Below, one piece after another: positions 9,762-19,923 of a stretch of DNA of 64,000 nt. The notes under the pieces were generated by a model. The model was not told the DNA's origin. It searched no databases and was given only the letters and a program-made list of their open reading frames with translations. A program made the translations under genes and the position numbers. This DNA comes from Fundicoccus ignavus. GTDB taxonomy: Bacteria > Bacillota > Bacilli > Lactobacillales > Aerococcaceae. The stretch spans positions 61,596 through 125,595 of the forward strand of contig NZ_WJQT01000007.1 in the NCBI RefSeq assembly GCF_009659375.1, given 5' to 3'. Within the stretch, counting starts at the first letter, position 1. Each line of letters starts with the position of its first letter.

Positions 9762-11276
9762 CTAGACATCTTTTTTAATCCCCCAGACTGTCATGTTCTG
9801 GCCTATTCCTGCTATTACTTGTCGTCCTTTCGGATGTCCAATTACTTTCTGTAAATATATTTGGCAAGAAAATTCAGTACCCTCTAGATGAATTTGTATT
9901 GAGTTCTCGGCGCGTCTTGACCAACTACCCTCTTTGTATCCTGATATCTGCCCATTTTCATGTAAATAGATCGTTTGCGGTATTTTTACTTCATCTTCAT
10001 TTAAGGTTCCATGATTCAACCATTCATAGCTTCCAACAACCTCCTCAGAAGATAAAGAGTATTGCTCTATATCACCACAATAGTCAAATGGCAACACAAC
10101 CGGCCACCCCTCAACCGTCATTAACATTTGATGGACACGCAACTCATGTTGTTCATCCTCTCGATCGAAACGTGTATGAAACAAGATGAAATATTTTCCT
10201 TTAAAATGAAGTAACGAATTATGTCCTGGTGATTTATAACCAGGTTTTATTTCAAATAATTGATAATTGCCCATTAATTTTAAACCATAATCTTCGTTAC
10301 GATCATCTGGCTGATAGAGAGCTTGCTGACCCAACATATCATAGTAAGGGCCATCTGGTCTTCTTGACCGAAACACTCGCATATTATATGCACCGTCTCT
10401 ACGAAGCTCTCCATAAGTCATATATAAATAGTAGTAATCAAATTCTTTATTATAAATAATATAGGGTCCCTCACCGGACTGATGATATCCACCCACTAAC
10501 TTTTTACCAAAATAGCGATCAATCACTTGCCCCTCAGAAGTTAAGGAATCAATCCCAGGATACTTTGGCAAAGCGGTATGGATATCTAATTCAAGTATAA
10601 AAATCCCACCTGACCATGATCCGTATACCATCCATAAAAGTCCATCTTCATCAAAGAATACACTTGGATCAATGGCATTCGGAGCGTAGTCTGAGTTATA
10701 TGTCATACCTGCATCCTTTACCCAATTCTCACTAAAGCTAGCTACTTGCCCATTATCGATTAAATGCTGTAGATGAGTATACCGATAATTAATGTTACGT
10801 TCGGACTTATCAGTTGCATCAACTTTAGTAAAACCTGAATAAACAATTGTATCTCCATAAGTAAAAGCGCTCTCAATTTTTGGAGCAACAGCAAAGCCTA
10901 TTGCTGACCTTCTCCAAGTTGAGGAAGCAGAATAAAAGTATAAATAAGCACCTTCTGAGCCATCTTGATTCCGATAATAAGGATTCCAAATAATGTCTGG
11001 CGCCCAAAGACCGTATCCACCTTCTGTATCCGCATCATTATAGCCAGCCCACTTAAGTGAGCCAGCTAAATTTTCAACTACATTACCTAATAAATAATTT
11101 TCTTCCATTGCTTCATATTCTGTTCGATGTGCAACTTGCCAATTTATTAAATCGTTTGATTTGGCAGCTGTTAAATGCGTACCAAATACATAAACTGTTT
11201 CTTCAACTTGAATCACAGAAGGGTCATGAATTGATAGCCTAGCTTTGGGATAGGTCTTCCAATTGTTTAATAGCAT
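9762..11276 (-). CDS. GH43 arabinan endo-1,5-alpha-L-arabinosidase-like enzyme
   Basis: 504 residues from ATG 11276, preceded by AAAGGAG; the frame extends upstream only to an unsupported TTG. Three GH43 catalytic motifs are visible: the base Asp in LSIHDPSVIQ, the pKa-modulating Asp in NAIDPSVFFDEDGLLWM, and the acid Glu in SGEGPYIIY. GHNSLLHFKGKYFILFHTR is also typical. A C-terminal beta domain (from about 400) resembles the extra domain of endo-arabinanases. No signal peptide is seen, so the protein is probably cytoplasmic and trims imported arabino-oligosaccharides. It sits between GH51 enzymes and the binding protein in the operon. Xylanolytic specificity cannot be excluded from sequence alone. 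Confidence 0.88.
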   Translation of the reverse strand: MLLNNWKTYPKARLSIHDPSVIQVEETVYVFGTHLTAAKSNDLINWQVAHRTEYEAMEENYLLGNVVENLAGSLKWAGYNDADTEGGYGLWAPDIIWNPYYRNQDGSEGAYLYFYSASSTWRRSAIGFAVAPKIESAFTYGDTIVYSGFTKVDATDKSERNINYRYTHLQHLIDNGQVASFSENWVKDAGMTYNSDYAPNAIDPSVFFDEDGLLWMVYGSWSGGIFILELDIHTALPKYPGIDSLTSEGQVIDRYFGKKLVGGYHQSGEGPYIIYNKEFDYYYLYMTYGELRRDGAYNMRVFRSRRPDGPYYDMLGQQALYQPDDRNEDYGLKLMGNYQLFEIKPGYKSPGHNSLLHFKGKYFILFHTRFDREDEQHELRVHQMLMTVEGWPVVLPFDYCGDIEQYSLSSEEVVGSYEWLNHGTLNEDEVKIPQTIYLHENGQISGYKEGSWSRRAENSIQIHLEGTEFSCQIYLQKVIGHPKGRQVIAGIGQNMTVWGIKKDV

Positions 11277-11304
11277 TCGACTTAACTCCTTTAACAATTT
11301 AATC

Positions 11305-12822
<1,518 letters not shown>

Positions 12823-12840
12823 CTAGATAGTATTATTTTA

Positions 12841-14295
12841 TTAAGTTGTTTGAACATATAACGAAACAACGCTCATTGGTGGAACATTGACTGTTAGTGA
12901 ATGGTTGTCATTCAGGTTAAAGTCTGTAAAGTTTGTTTTAACTAAATTGTCTGGATTTTCAAAAGTGTTGTGTTGGTCCATCTCTGTACCTACTAAAGCT
13001 TCTGCAATAACTGAAGACACTTGAGTATCTCTAATGTCAAATGTTATCTCGTCTGAATTGTTTAAATCGTAATTACAAATTGAAATTGTGAGTACATTAT
13101 CTTTTTTCGAAATGGTGAAATCTGTATGGTCAGAGCCCAATCCTGTCACATCAATTAGCTCAGCATCCATATGATTTTTATATAAATCAAACACGTAATA
13201 GGTAGTTGTTTTAATCATTTGGTCACCTTTTGTTAATAGCATTGCTTGTAATACGTTAACCATCTGAGCAATATTTGCCATATGTACTCTCTCATTATGG
13301 CGATGGAAAATATTCAATGTTAAACTAGCAATCATTGCATCGCGGATTGTATTCTGTTGATATAAAAATCCAGGATTAGTATGTGGTTCTACTGCCAACC
13401 AAGATCCCCATTCATCAACAATCAAACCAACTCTTTTATCAGGGTCATACTTGTCCATAATTGTACTGTGTTTTGTAATCAACTCATCCATTTTTAAAGC
13501 GCTATCAATTAATGAAAACCACTCTTCTTCTGGAAATCCTGTTGCTGGTCTTTTATTTTCCCAATAAGAAGCTAAAGCATAATGGTGCAAACTAATGCCG
13601 TCTAAGAAATGGCCTGCATTACGCATCAATACTTCCATCCAATGATAATCATCAACGTTAGGCCCACAAGCAATTTTATAAATTTTATCTTGAGAATAAT
13701 GGCGCACATAAGTTTGATACTGACGATAGAGATCTGCATAATATTCTGGACGCATATTTCCACCACATCCCCAGCTCTCGTTACCTACACCAAAGAATTT
13801 AACTTTCCATGGGAAATCTCTTCCGTTCTCACGGCGCCAATCTGCCATTGGTGACTGGCCAGGCATGGTCATATATTCAACCCATTCAGACATTTCTTGG
13901 ACAGTTCCACTTCCGACATTTCCGTTAATATAAACTTCAGCACCAATTTGTTCACATAATTCGAAAAATTCATGTGTACCGAAATGGTTATTTTCCGTTA
14001 CGCCGCCCCAATTCGTATTGACCATCGATTTACGATTTTCTTTTGGACCAATCCCATCTTTCCAATGATATTCATCCGCAAAACATCCACCAGGCCAACG
14101 AATCACGGGAACTTGAATAGCACGTAATGCCTCAACAACATCTTGGCGAATACCTTTTACATTAGGGATATTCGACTCTTCTCCCACCCAAACACCTTCA
14201 TAAACACAACGACCTAAGTGTTCCGCAAATTGACCATAAATATACTTACTAATCTTTCCTAATTTACGCTGTGAATTGATTTGAAATTTACTCAT
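12841..14295 (-). CDS. GH51 alpha-L-arabinofuranosidase (second copy)
   Basis: 484 residues. GH51 signatures are [20 protein letters not shown], the acid/base Glu in [21 protein letters not shown], and the nucleophile Glu in LIVDEWGSW. The [10 protein letters not shown] variant separates it from the first GH51 gene, whose motif is GNEMDGPWQ, so the pair is not a recent duplication. No signal peptide is present, so it acts on imported oligosaccharides. It is separated from its neighbours by under 45 bases on each side, consistent with a single transcript. The specific linkage (1,2, 1,3 or 1,5) cannot be read from the sequence. Confidence 0.93.
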   Translation of the reverse strand: MSKFQINSQRKLGKISKYIYGQFAEHLGRCVYEGVWVGEESNIPNVKGIRQDVVEALRAIQVPVIRWPGGCFADEYHWKDGIGPKENRKSMVNTNWGGVTENNHFGTHEFFELCEQIGAEVYINGNVGSGTVQEMSEWVEYMTMPGQSPMADWRRENGRDFPWKVKFFGVGNESWGCGGNMRPEYYADLYRQYQTYVRHYSQDKIYKIACGPNVDDYHWMEVLMRNAGHFLDGISLHHYALASYWENKRPATGFPEEEWFSLIDSALKMDELITKHSTIMDKYDPDKRVGLIVDEWGSWLAVEPHTNPGFLYQQNTIRDAMIASLTLNIFHRHNERVHMANIAQMVNVLQAMLLTKGDQMIKTTTYYVFDLYKNHMDAELIDVTGLGSDHTDFTISKKDNVLTISICNYDLNNSDEITFDIRDTQVSSVIAEALVGTEMDQHNTFENPDNLVKTNFTDFNLNDNHSLTVNVPPMSVVSLYVQTT

Positions 14296-14334
14296 TTGTT
14301 CTCTCCTATAGTATGTTTATTATTAGTTTGATTA

Positions 14335-15291
14335 TTATTGACCTGGTTCTCCAAACACAGGGAATCCATTTTCATCCCAAGTAAATACTTGTGCATTTGC
14401 ATGACGATCTGGTACGTCTAATGGTTCAACCTCGGTAACCTTTTTAGGTCTTGCATGATAAATTAATACATCATTTTCCCCATCTTCACTTACCGTAAAA
14501 CTATTATGTCCTGGTCCGAACAAAGAATTGGCTTCACTAGAGACAAATACGGGTTCTGAACTCTTTGACCAACTTTCAGCATCCAATAATTCTGAATTCT
14601 CATCAGCCCAAAGTAGACCCATACAATAATTTTCATCAGTTGCACTGCCTGAATAAGCTATAAATACTTTTCCGTTTCGTTTTATAACCGCTGGACCTTC
14701 ATTGACCCAAAAACCAATTATTTCCCAATCATATTCAGGAATTGATAGCATCGTAATTTCACCTTGCAATTGCCAAGGTGTTGCCATTTCTGAAATGTAA
14801 AGATTTGAGTTTCCTTCTATTTCAGGATCTTTCTGAGCCCAAACATAATACAATTTTTCTTGGTGTTCAAAAACCGTGGCGTCCAAACTAAAACTTTCCA
14901 AATGTGTCTTAATTTGACCTTTTTCAATCCACTTACCAGTCAACGGATTTTCATCAGAGCACTCAAGTGCATACATTCGATGTTGAAACGTTCCATCTGC
15001 AGTCTCTGCACTGCCAGCTGCTGCAAAATAGATGTACCATTTGCCTCGGACAAAATGAATTTCAGGAGCCCAAATCAATCTGCTCATCTCCCCTTCAGTG
15101 TGGGCATTCCACACTGTTGCACATTCACCAGTCTCTAACTCATTAAGCGTCCGAGCGCGTCTGACTTCAATTTCCTGATAACCTGGTACTGATCCTGTAA
15201 AATAATAATAACCGTCTGAATGCTTATATACCCATGGATCAGCTCGTTCTAAAACAATCGGATTTTGATAAACAATTTTTTTCTGTGTCAT
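14335..15291 (-). CDS. GH43 exo-alpha-1,5-L-arabinofuranosidase-like enzyme, first gene of the operon
   Basis: About 318 residues from ATG 15291, which has GAGGGGAA 5-6 bases upstream; an upstream in-frame start at 15339 lacks one. A compact single-domain GH43 five-blade propeller is indicated by NPIVLERADPWVYKH (catalytic base Asp), ESFSLDATVFEHQEKLYYVW (second Asp), WVNEGPAVIKRNGKVFIAY (acid Glu) and FGPGHNSF. These motifs match the GH43 subgroup that cleaves single arabinose units from arabino-oligosaccharides. There is no signal peptide. It is promoter-proximal, followed by two GH51 genes, so the intracellular set acts on the transported oligomers. Confidence 0.88.
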   Translation of the reverse strand: MTQKKIVYQNPIVLERADPWVYKHSDGYYYFTGSVPGYQEIEVRRARTLNELETGECATVWNAHTEGEMSRLIWAPEIHFVRGKWYIYFAAAGSAETADGTFQHRMYALECSDENPLTGKWIEKGQIKTHLESFSLDATVFEHQEKLYYVWAQKDPEIEGNSNLYISEMATPWQLQGEITMLSIPEYDWEIIGFWVNEGPAVIKRNGKVFIAYSGSATDENYCMGLLWADENSELLDAESWSKSSEPVFVSSEANSLFGPGHNSFTVSEDGENDVLIYHARPKKVTEVEPLDVPDRHANAQVFTWDENGFPVFGEPGQ

Positions 15292-15331
15292 ACTATTCCC
15301 CTCATCTCCACTATCATACTTAACTTTTTTG

Positions 15332-15652
15332 TTAACCAAAGATTTAATTGCCTAATTCATACTACACTTTTTTGTGATTTGATAAAAAAAATCAATGCAA
15401 AATCCAATCCTTGTTCAACTTACAAGTCAATCATATACACATAAGTAAGCGTTGTCAATAACTTTTTTGTTTCTCTTATGTAATTTAATTATTCACAATC
15501 AACGTTTTTATTAACCTTACATCAACTTAGCCAAACCACACAAATACCTATACAACAGTTCAGATATCACTTTTATCCGAATATCCACTTTAAAAATACG
15601 AAAACAAACTTAACCTTGACATTAACCAAATAAAGATTTATATTATGGTTAA
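15332..15652. promoter_or_regulatory. Divergent arabinan operon/regulator intergenic region with TTAACC operator-like repeats
   Basis: This 388-base divergent region contains TTAACC words at 15332, 15511, 15610 and 15622, and the inverse GGTTAA at 15647-15652. TTAACCAAA occurs twice and is followed by GATTTA in both places (15332-15346 and 15622-15640). The 15622/15647 pair forms an inverted repeat across the promoter of the regulator gene (TTGACA 15616-15621, TATATT 15639-15644, 17-base spacer). The copy at 15332 lies in the leader of the arabinan operon. They are candidate binding sites for the ArsR-type regulator. Confidence 0.5.
15430..15458 (-). promoter_or_regulatory. Sigma-A promoter of the arabinan operon with an overlapping cre site
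   Basis: On the minus strand TTGACA (15458-15453), a 17-base spacer and TATGAT (15435-15430) form a near-consensus promoter about 135 bases before the first start codon. AGTAAGCGTTGTCA at 15444-15457 differs from the CcpA consensus TGWAANCGNTNWCA only at its first base, and covers the -35 box and spacer. Carbon catabolite repression of the operon is therefore likely. Confidence 0.75.
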
Positions 15653-15679
15653 GTTAATAGAAAGAAAGTAGGTGACTTA

Positions 15680-16582
15680 ATGCAATTAGATATTTCTGAA
15701 GCATCATTAGCAACGTTTGAAGCATTAGCAAGTGATGTGCGACTAAAAATTATCCAACTTTTATCTCTAAAAAAAATGAATATCAAAGAACTCGCGACAG
15801 AACTAAATTTAAGTAGTGCAATTGTCTCTAAACATATCAAAAAACTTGAAGAAGCCGAATTAATAAAAACAGAAAGAATTCCCGGAGTATCTGGACTTCA
15901 GAAAGTTTCAATTTTAAAAGTTGATCAAATTAATATAGTATTCCCAACGAAAATTTACCCTTCTTTCGAAGTTTATGAATCTTCAATCCCAATTGGCCAT
16001 TATACTGATTATCATATTCAACCAACGTGCGGATTAGCAGATGATACTGATTTCATTGGTCAAGTAGATGAGCCTAGGTTTTTCATGGATTCAAGACGCA
16101 TGAATGCAAATATTCTGTGGTTTACATCAGGATATGTTGAATATAAAACACCTAATTTGCTTAAAGAAGCAGACACTTTACAGCAAATTGATATCAGCAT
16201 GGAGTTAAGTTCTGAATTCCCTTTCTCAAATGACGTTTGGCCATCAGACATTACTTTCTGGCTCAATGACATTAAACTTGGTATTTGGACTAGCCCTGGA
16301 GATTTTGCAGATACTAGAGGTAAACTCAATCCAGATTACTGGCCAGATAACTTAAATCAATATGGCTTACTTAAAACCATTCGAATCACTAAACATGGTA
16401 CCTATATAGATGGGGACTTACTATCAGACATAACTATTGATGACATTCATCAAGGTTTCGAAGTCTGGAATCTAAAGTTTGAAGTAAATCAAGATGCTGA
16501 AAACGTCGGTGGATTAACGCTATTTGGTAAAAATTTCGGTAATCATGAGCAAGATATTGTTGTAAAAACTTATTATTCTTAG
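15680..16582 (+). CDS. ArsR-type HTH regulator with a large C-terminal domain, arabinan operon
   Basis: 300 residues. Residues about 8-85 are a winged helix of ArsR type (ALASDVRLKIIQLLSLKKMNIKELATELNLSSAIVSKHIKKLEEAELI). The remaining 210 residues are beta-rich (WPSDITFWLNDIKLGIWTSPGDF, YWPDNLNQYGLLKTIRI) and unlike the usual small metal-sensing ArsR proteins of about 100 residues. No metal-binding CxC is visible, so a carbohydrate ligand is more plausible. It is divergent from the arabinan operon, with its own TTGACA-17-TATATT promoter and AAGTAGGTGA ribosome binding site. It probably controls both units through the TTAACC repeats between them. Activator or repressor mode cannot be told. 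Confidence 0.8.
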   Translation: MQLDISEASLATFEALASDVRLKIIQLLSLKKMNIKELATELNLSSAIVSKHIKKLEEAELIKTERIPGVSGLQKVSILKVDQINIVFPTKIYPSFEVYESSIPIGHYTDYHIQPTCGLADDTDFIGQVDEPRFFMDSRRMNANILWFTSGYVEYKTPNLLKEADTLQQIDISMELSSEFPFSNDVWPSDITFWLNDIKLGIWTSPGDFADTRGKLNPDYWPDNLNQYGLLKTIRITKHGTYIDGDLLSDITIDDIHQGFEVWNLKFEVNQDAENVGGLTLFGKNFGNHEQDIVVKTYYS

Positions 16583-16650
16583 TTTGATTTTAGAGAAATA
16601 GTGTGCTTTCACACTACATTCGTACTTACCCAATTCGTCAAAAAATCAAA

Positions 16651-16692
16651 AAAGGCTTTGCTCGAACTTTTAGTTTTGAGTAAAGCCTTTTA
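16651..16692 (+). terminator. Terminator of the ArsR-type regulator
   Basis: AAAAGGCTTTGCTC pairs with GAGTAAAGCCTTTT around an AT-rich loop, ending in a T-run, about 70 bases after the regulator stop. Confidence 0.7.
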
Positions 16693-16852
16693 GTACAGAG
16701 AACAGTTAAACGAGTTATTGCTTTTTCGACTGTTAATTGTTTAATTTTATACCCTGAAGTAAGCTTAGAAGATGTGAATTACATTGCTGAGGAAAATTTA
16801 ACTGTTACACACTTTGATTTCTAAAATTATTAATATTTACACACACATAAAT

Positions 16853-16885
16853 AAAACCCTGCCGTTAAATAAACAGCTGGGTTTT
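16853..16885. terminator. Hairpin terminator between the regulator region and kdgT
   Basis: AAAACCC (16853-16859) pairs with GGGTTTT (16879-16885), with additional GC/GTT pairs inside. A T-rich stretch follows on the plus strand and AT-rich DNA on the minus strand. It may serve kdgT on the minus strand, which ends at 16972. Confidence 0.5.
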
Positions 16886-16971
16886 GTTTGTTATAAAGTA
16901 TTTATATACTAAGTTGCGTTGGCATATCATATGCCTATCAAATAAATTAACATTTTTCTAATTTATACTTG

Positions 16972-17904
16972 CTACACCTTCTTATACTTCTTCCCAATTA
17001 CAAACGGAATAAGGAGTGACGTAATAATTGAGGCGAATAGTATTTGTGAACTAGCGGATGTGACAAATGGTTCAATTTCTGGGAATCCATGCGCAATTGT
17101 TGGTGCCACGATTGTTGACACCCCGGCCACTGACATCATCGCAAAAGCCGATAAACCGTCATGTTTCAACCATTTAGTATCTGCTACATACAGAACTGAC
17201 ATTACCAACAAGAAAATGACAGTCAATAGGATTCCTGCACCACCGGATTTCAAAGCTTCCATAAAATTCATACTTTGACCTAAGTTCCAACCTAAAAATG
17301 GTAATAAGGCTCCAACTAATGGACCGAATAACTTGCCGAAAGCGGGATCAATATTTCCTAAGATAAAACCAATTATTAATGGGAATAGTGCGGACAATAT
17401 CGGTGACCAGTTAATACCCGCCAATCCTTCTACTGAAAAGAAAGTGCTATAAATAATCATGGGTAAAATCGGTAAAGTCACTGACGTTGATAGACCTATA
17501 ATCATGCCGTCTTCTTCATAACCGTATTCTTCTAAGATAGACAACTGCATAGCGGGATTGACACTAAACATTGCTGCTACAAATGCAACTCCTGAAATTC
17601 CCCAAATCCCTTGATGCCCAAATAAAGCCAAGAAAGCAAATGACAAAATAGTTGCAATGACGATTTTGACTAACAACAAAGCTCCTTGATGTTTTAATAA
17701 ACGCTTCAAAATTTGAATATTTATTCGTGAGCCTGTCGCAAAAGCTAATAAACCTGAAATAAGATTCACACCCGCACTACTAAACATCGCTTCAGTAAAA
17801 CCACCTACTTTAAATAAATCAGGCCAAAAAGTATATAGCACCATACTAATTATTAGTGGAACGAGAAATGTTCCGGCTGGTACTTTATTGATTAATTTCA
17901 ACAT
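16972..17904 (-). CDS. kdgT: 2-keto-3-deoxygluconate permease
   Basis: About 310 residues from ATG 17904, with GGAGGAG upstream, close to the roughly 320-residue family length. Around ten hydrophobic helices are seen. KdgT signatures include INKVPAGTFLVPLIIS at the N-terminus, FATGSRINIQILKRLL, SVNPAMQLSILEEYG and APTIAHGFPEIEPF near the end. The family takes up 2-keto-3-deoxygluconate, a product of pectin and uronate breakdown, by proton symport across the cytoplasmic membrane. No kdgK or kdgA is adjacent, so it is a solitary transporter. A cre-like site and a perfect 12-bp inverted repeat lie upstream. Confidence 0.9.
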   Translation of the reverse strand: MLKLINKVPAGTFLVPLIISMVLYTFWPDLFKVGGFTEAMFSSAGVNLISGLLAFATGSRINIQILKRLLKHQGALLLVKIVIATILSFAFLALFGHQGIWGISGVAFVAAMFSVNPAMQLSILEEYGYEEDGMIIGLSTSVTLPILPMIIYSTFFSVEGLAGINWSPILSALFPLIIGFILGNIDPAFGKLFGPLVGALLPFLGWNLGQSMNFMEALKSGGAGILLTVIFLLVMSVLYVADTKWLKHDGLSAFAMMSVAGVSTIVAPTIAHGFPEIEPFVTSASSQILFASIITSLLIPFVIGKKYKKV

Positions 17905-17944
17905 AAGTCTCAACTCCTCCATTTTATTAATTCTCATTGTATAT

Positions 17945-18011
17945 TTATAACGCTTACATAACCAATTTTATTTCCTTTATATGCAACAGTTATTAAAAAG
18001 TTGCATATAAA
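17945..18011 (-). promoter_or_regulatory. kdgT upstream control region: cre-like site and 12-bp perfect inverted repeat
   Basis: On the minus strand TGTAAGCGTTATAA (17958-17945) matches the CcpA consensus except for one base. Further upstream, TTTATATGCAAC (17976-17987) is exactly inverted by GTTGCATATAAA (18000-18011) with a 12-base spacer. The repeat lacks a T-run and sits 72-107 bases before the kdgT start, so it looks like a repressor or activator operator rather than a terminator. Confidence 0.6.
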
Positions 18012-18336
18012 TTATTAATAGCGGAGTAAGGTGCACAGAGTCTGTCATCTCAATCCCTTTAAATACTCTCCCTACGCTCGATGTCATTAAATTCCGTCTA
18101 TCAGTTTTAACTTGATAATACAAAACTACTTTTGTTGAACGACCACAAGTAGCACAACGAAGTAGTTATACCCTAGCCGCTTGAACTGGAAAATCCCTCA
18201 CAACCGTGAGACTTTGAATGCGACTACCGCCTTGGAAAAACAATAAGCTGGGCGAAGTATAAGCGGTGTTTATTCCTTATAAAACTCAAAAAGGCAAGCC
18301 CTAGCTCACCTCACAATATATATTCTATTAATAGAT
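18012..18336. other. Intergenic stretch without a gene, includes one copy of a 34-bp repeat
   Basis: No credible reading frame is seen. Bases 18087-18120 recur almost exactly at 18751-18784 (see repeat). The rest looks like decayed DNA. Confidence 0.4.
18087..18120 (+). repeat. 34-bp dispersed repeat, copy 1
   Basis: The segment opens with TTAAATTCCGTCTATCAG and ends with AACTTGATAATA. It matches 18751-18784 with a single C/T difference. The matches continue weakly for some bases beyond (ACTACTTTTGTTGAAC versus ACTTTTTTGAAC). The copies flank the DUF6176 gene in direct orientation. Confidence 0.75.
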
Positions 18337-18684
18337 TCAGTTCATGCTATTGCGGACTTTTTCAGGAATCATCACAACTTCAGGTGATAAATCTACTGGC
18401 CTAAAAGTCGGATCGATACACTCTTCCCAATATTCTAAGTGCTTTTTATCAATCCAGTGACTTGAGGTTTCAACGTCTTGTCCACCCTCACCTTGGACAG
18501 AGTACCAATATAAGTATTCTTCACCGTTTAAAATTTCTCTGAAAATCGTTTCAACATACATCTTTTCGCCTTCTAATGTGACTAAGACATCTTGCATATT
18601 GCCATTTAGAAAGGCCAACCATTCATCGACTTGTTGGCTCTTACCAGGTTTTACTCTAAACCTTGTCAATTCTACATTCATCAA
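18337..18684 (-). CDS. DUF6176 family protein
   Basis: 115 residues, whole by comparison with this small family of unknown function. It opens MMNVELTRFRVKPGKSQQVDEWL, continues with EKMYVETIFREILNGEEYLYWYSVQG, and ends with a segment rich in Glu/Trp (HLEYWEECIDPTFRPVDL). The fold looks like a ferredoxin-like alpha/beta monooxygenase-type domain, but no cofactor motif is evident. There is no signal peptide or membrane helix. It stands alone between kdgT and the GST gene, flanked by two copies of a 34-bp repeat. Function unknown. Confidence 0.75.
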   Translation of the reverse strand: MMNVELTRFRVKPGKSQQVDEWLAFLNGNMQDVLVTLEGEKMYVETIFREILNGEEYLYWYSVQGEGGQDVETSSHWIDKKHLEYWEECIDPTFRPVDLSPEVVMIPEKVRNSMN

Positions 18685-18750
18685 ATGCTCCTCTTACTTC
18701 CATTCTTATCTTTCTAATAGACTAGATAAATCCGTACAAATCCAAGTCCT

Positions 18751-18784
18751 TTAAATTCCGTTTATCAGTTTTAACTTGATAATA
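18751..18784 (+). repeat. 34-bp dispersed repeat, copy 2
   Basis: Near-identical direct copy of 18087-18120, lying upstream of the DUF6176 start codon. Confidence 0.75.
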
Positions 18785-18916
18785 TATCGATACTTTTTTG
18801 AACTATCCTGCGCAGCTCAGCGACTTGTTTTCCAAAGCGGTACCAGGAGGAATCCATCGCTAATAATAATAGTCGCTTGGTAGGACTTTGAGCGTAGCAT
18901 AATATTTATAATACAG

Positions 18917-18959
18917 AATAAGACCGGCCGAACACATCCGATGCGCGACCAGTCTTATT
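18917..18959 (-). terminator. Terminator of the yghU-like gene
   Basis: AATAAGACCGG pairs with CCAGTCTTATT with one mismatch. The hairpin lies ten bases beyond the stop of the minus-strand GST gene. Confidence 0.6.
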
Positions 18960-18968
18960 ATATTTCAA

Positions 18969-19757
18969 TTATTCGCCTAGTTCTTTGTATTCAACTTCAA
19001 GACCTTTTTGAACACCAGGTCTTTCCGCAATACGTTGTGACCATTCCATTAAATGTTTGTAAGCTTGAACATCTAAGAACTCAGCTGAACCTTCATATAA
19101 ATTACCTAAAGCGAGACGTCCATACCATGACCAAATCGCAATATCGGCAATTGTATAAGTGTCACCTGCAATATAAGGACGTTTAGCTAACGTTTGATCC
19201 AGTAAGTCTAGTTGACGCTTCGTCTCCATTGTAAAGCGGTCAATTGGATACTGCATCTTTTCGGGCGCATAGGCGAAGAAATGACCGAAGCCACCCCCTA
19301 CATAAGGGCCTGAACCGATTTGCCAGAACAACCAGTTCAATGCTTCTGTACGGCCATGAATATCTTCAGGTAATAATTGACCGAATTTCTCTGCTAAATA
19401 AAGTAAAATCGAACCTGATTCAAAGATATCCACTCGCGGCGATTGGCTTTGGTCGACTAAAGCTGGAATTTTAGAATTTGGATTGATGGCAACGAAATCT
19501 GAACCAAATTGATCGCCGGTTCCAATATTAATGAGATACACATCATAGTCTGCTTCTTGAATCCCTAAAGCTTTCAATTCTTCTAACATAATGGTTACTT
19601 TAATACCGTTGGGTGTGCCTAAAGAATATAATTGAAACGGTGCTTCACCAACCGGTAATGTCTGTTCAAAACGACTACCTGCGGTAGGACGATTGCCGCC
19701 TCGCTCTGAGTTTTCATCTTCCCACTGCCATACATTCGGTACTTCATACGCTGTCAT
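18969..19757 (-). CDS. Glutathione S-transferase-like disulfide-bond oxidoreductase (YghU family)
   Basis: 262 residues from ATG 19757 (AAGGAGTGG upstream); the frame to 19850 has no suitable start signal. It has an N-terminal thioredoxin-like domain after a 45-residue extension (FQLYSLGTPNGIKVTIMLEEL, NPNSKIPALVD, ESGSILLYLAEKFG) and a C-terminal helical GST domain (IGSGPYVGGGFGHFFAYAPEK, YIAGDTYTIADIAIW). This is the YghU/YfcG type, which binds two glutathiones and reduces disulfides. The TPNG motif takes the place of a catalytic cysteine, as in that group. It is monocistronic. Its role is probably thiol or oxidative stress; the host's low-molecular-weight thiol is unknown. Confidence 0.88.
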   Translation of the reverse strand: MTAYEVPNVWQWEDENSERGGNRPTAGSRFEQTLPVGEAPFQLYSLGTPNGIKVTIMLEELKALGIQEADYDVYLINIGTGDQFGSDFVAINPNSKIPALVDQSQSPRVDIFESGSILLYLAEKFGQLLPEDIHGRTEALNWLFWQIGSGPYVGGGFGHFFAYAPEKMQYPIDRFTMETKRQLDLLDQTLAKRPYIAGDTYTIADIAIWSWYGRLALGNLYEGSAEFLDVQAYKHLMEWSQRIAERPGVQKGLEVEYKELGE

Positions 19758-19887
19758 TCGACCACTCCTTTGATTGTTGTTAACTCCACTATAACATTTC
19801 ACCACATCATTTACTAAACTTTTACTTCCAACCCGAGGCAAAATACTCAATCAAATGACTTCGCTACCGTTCTATTTTCAAGCTTGA

Positions 19888-19923
19888 TATAATGAAGAAA
19901 ATATCTGCAAGGAGCGTGACGAA
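19888..19923 (+). promoter_or_regulatory. -10 region and leader of ndk copy 1
   Basis: CTTGATATAATG (TATAAT at 19888-19893) precedes AAGGAGCGTGACGAA and the ndk start. The same CTTGATATAATG word precedes ndk copy 2 (TATAAT 27232-27237), consistent with duplication of the promoter. No good -35 box is visible in either. Confidence 0.5.

Larger units (their letters stand above)
16583..16971. other. Intergenic region with two hairpins and a short coding-like relic
   Basis: After the regulator, a hairpin at about 16651-16692 (AAAGGCTTTGCTC paired with GAGTAAAGCCTTTT) is a probable terminator. A frame at about 16695-16824 without a start, ending in EENLTVTHFDF and a stop, reads like the decayed tail of a gene I cannot name. 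A second hairpin lies at 16853-16885. Confidence 0.4.

Noticed and set aside
17976..18011. 12-bp inverted repeat as a terminator
   Set aside because: No T-run follows on either strand and it lies upstream of a gene, not after one.
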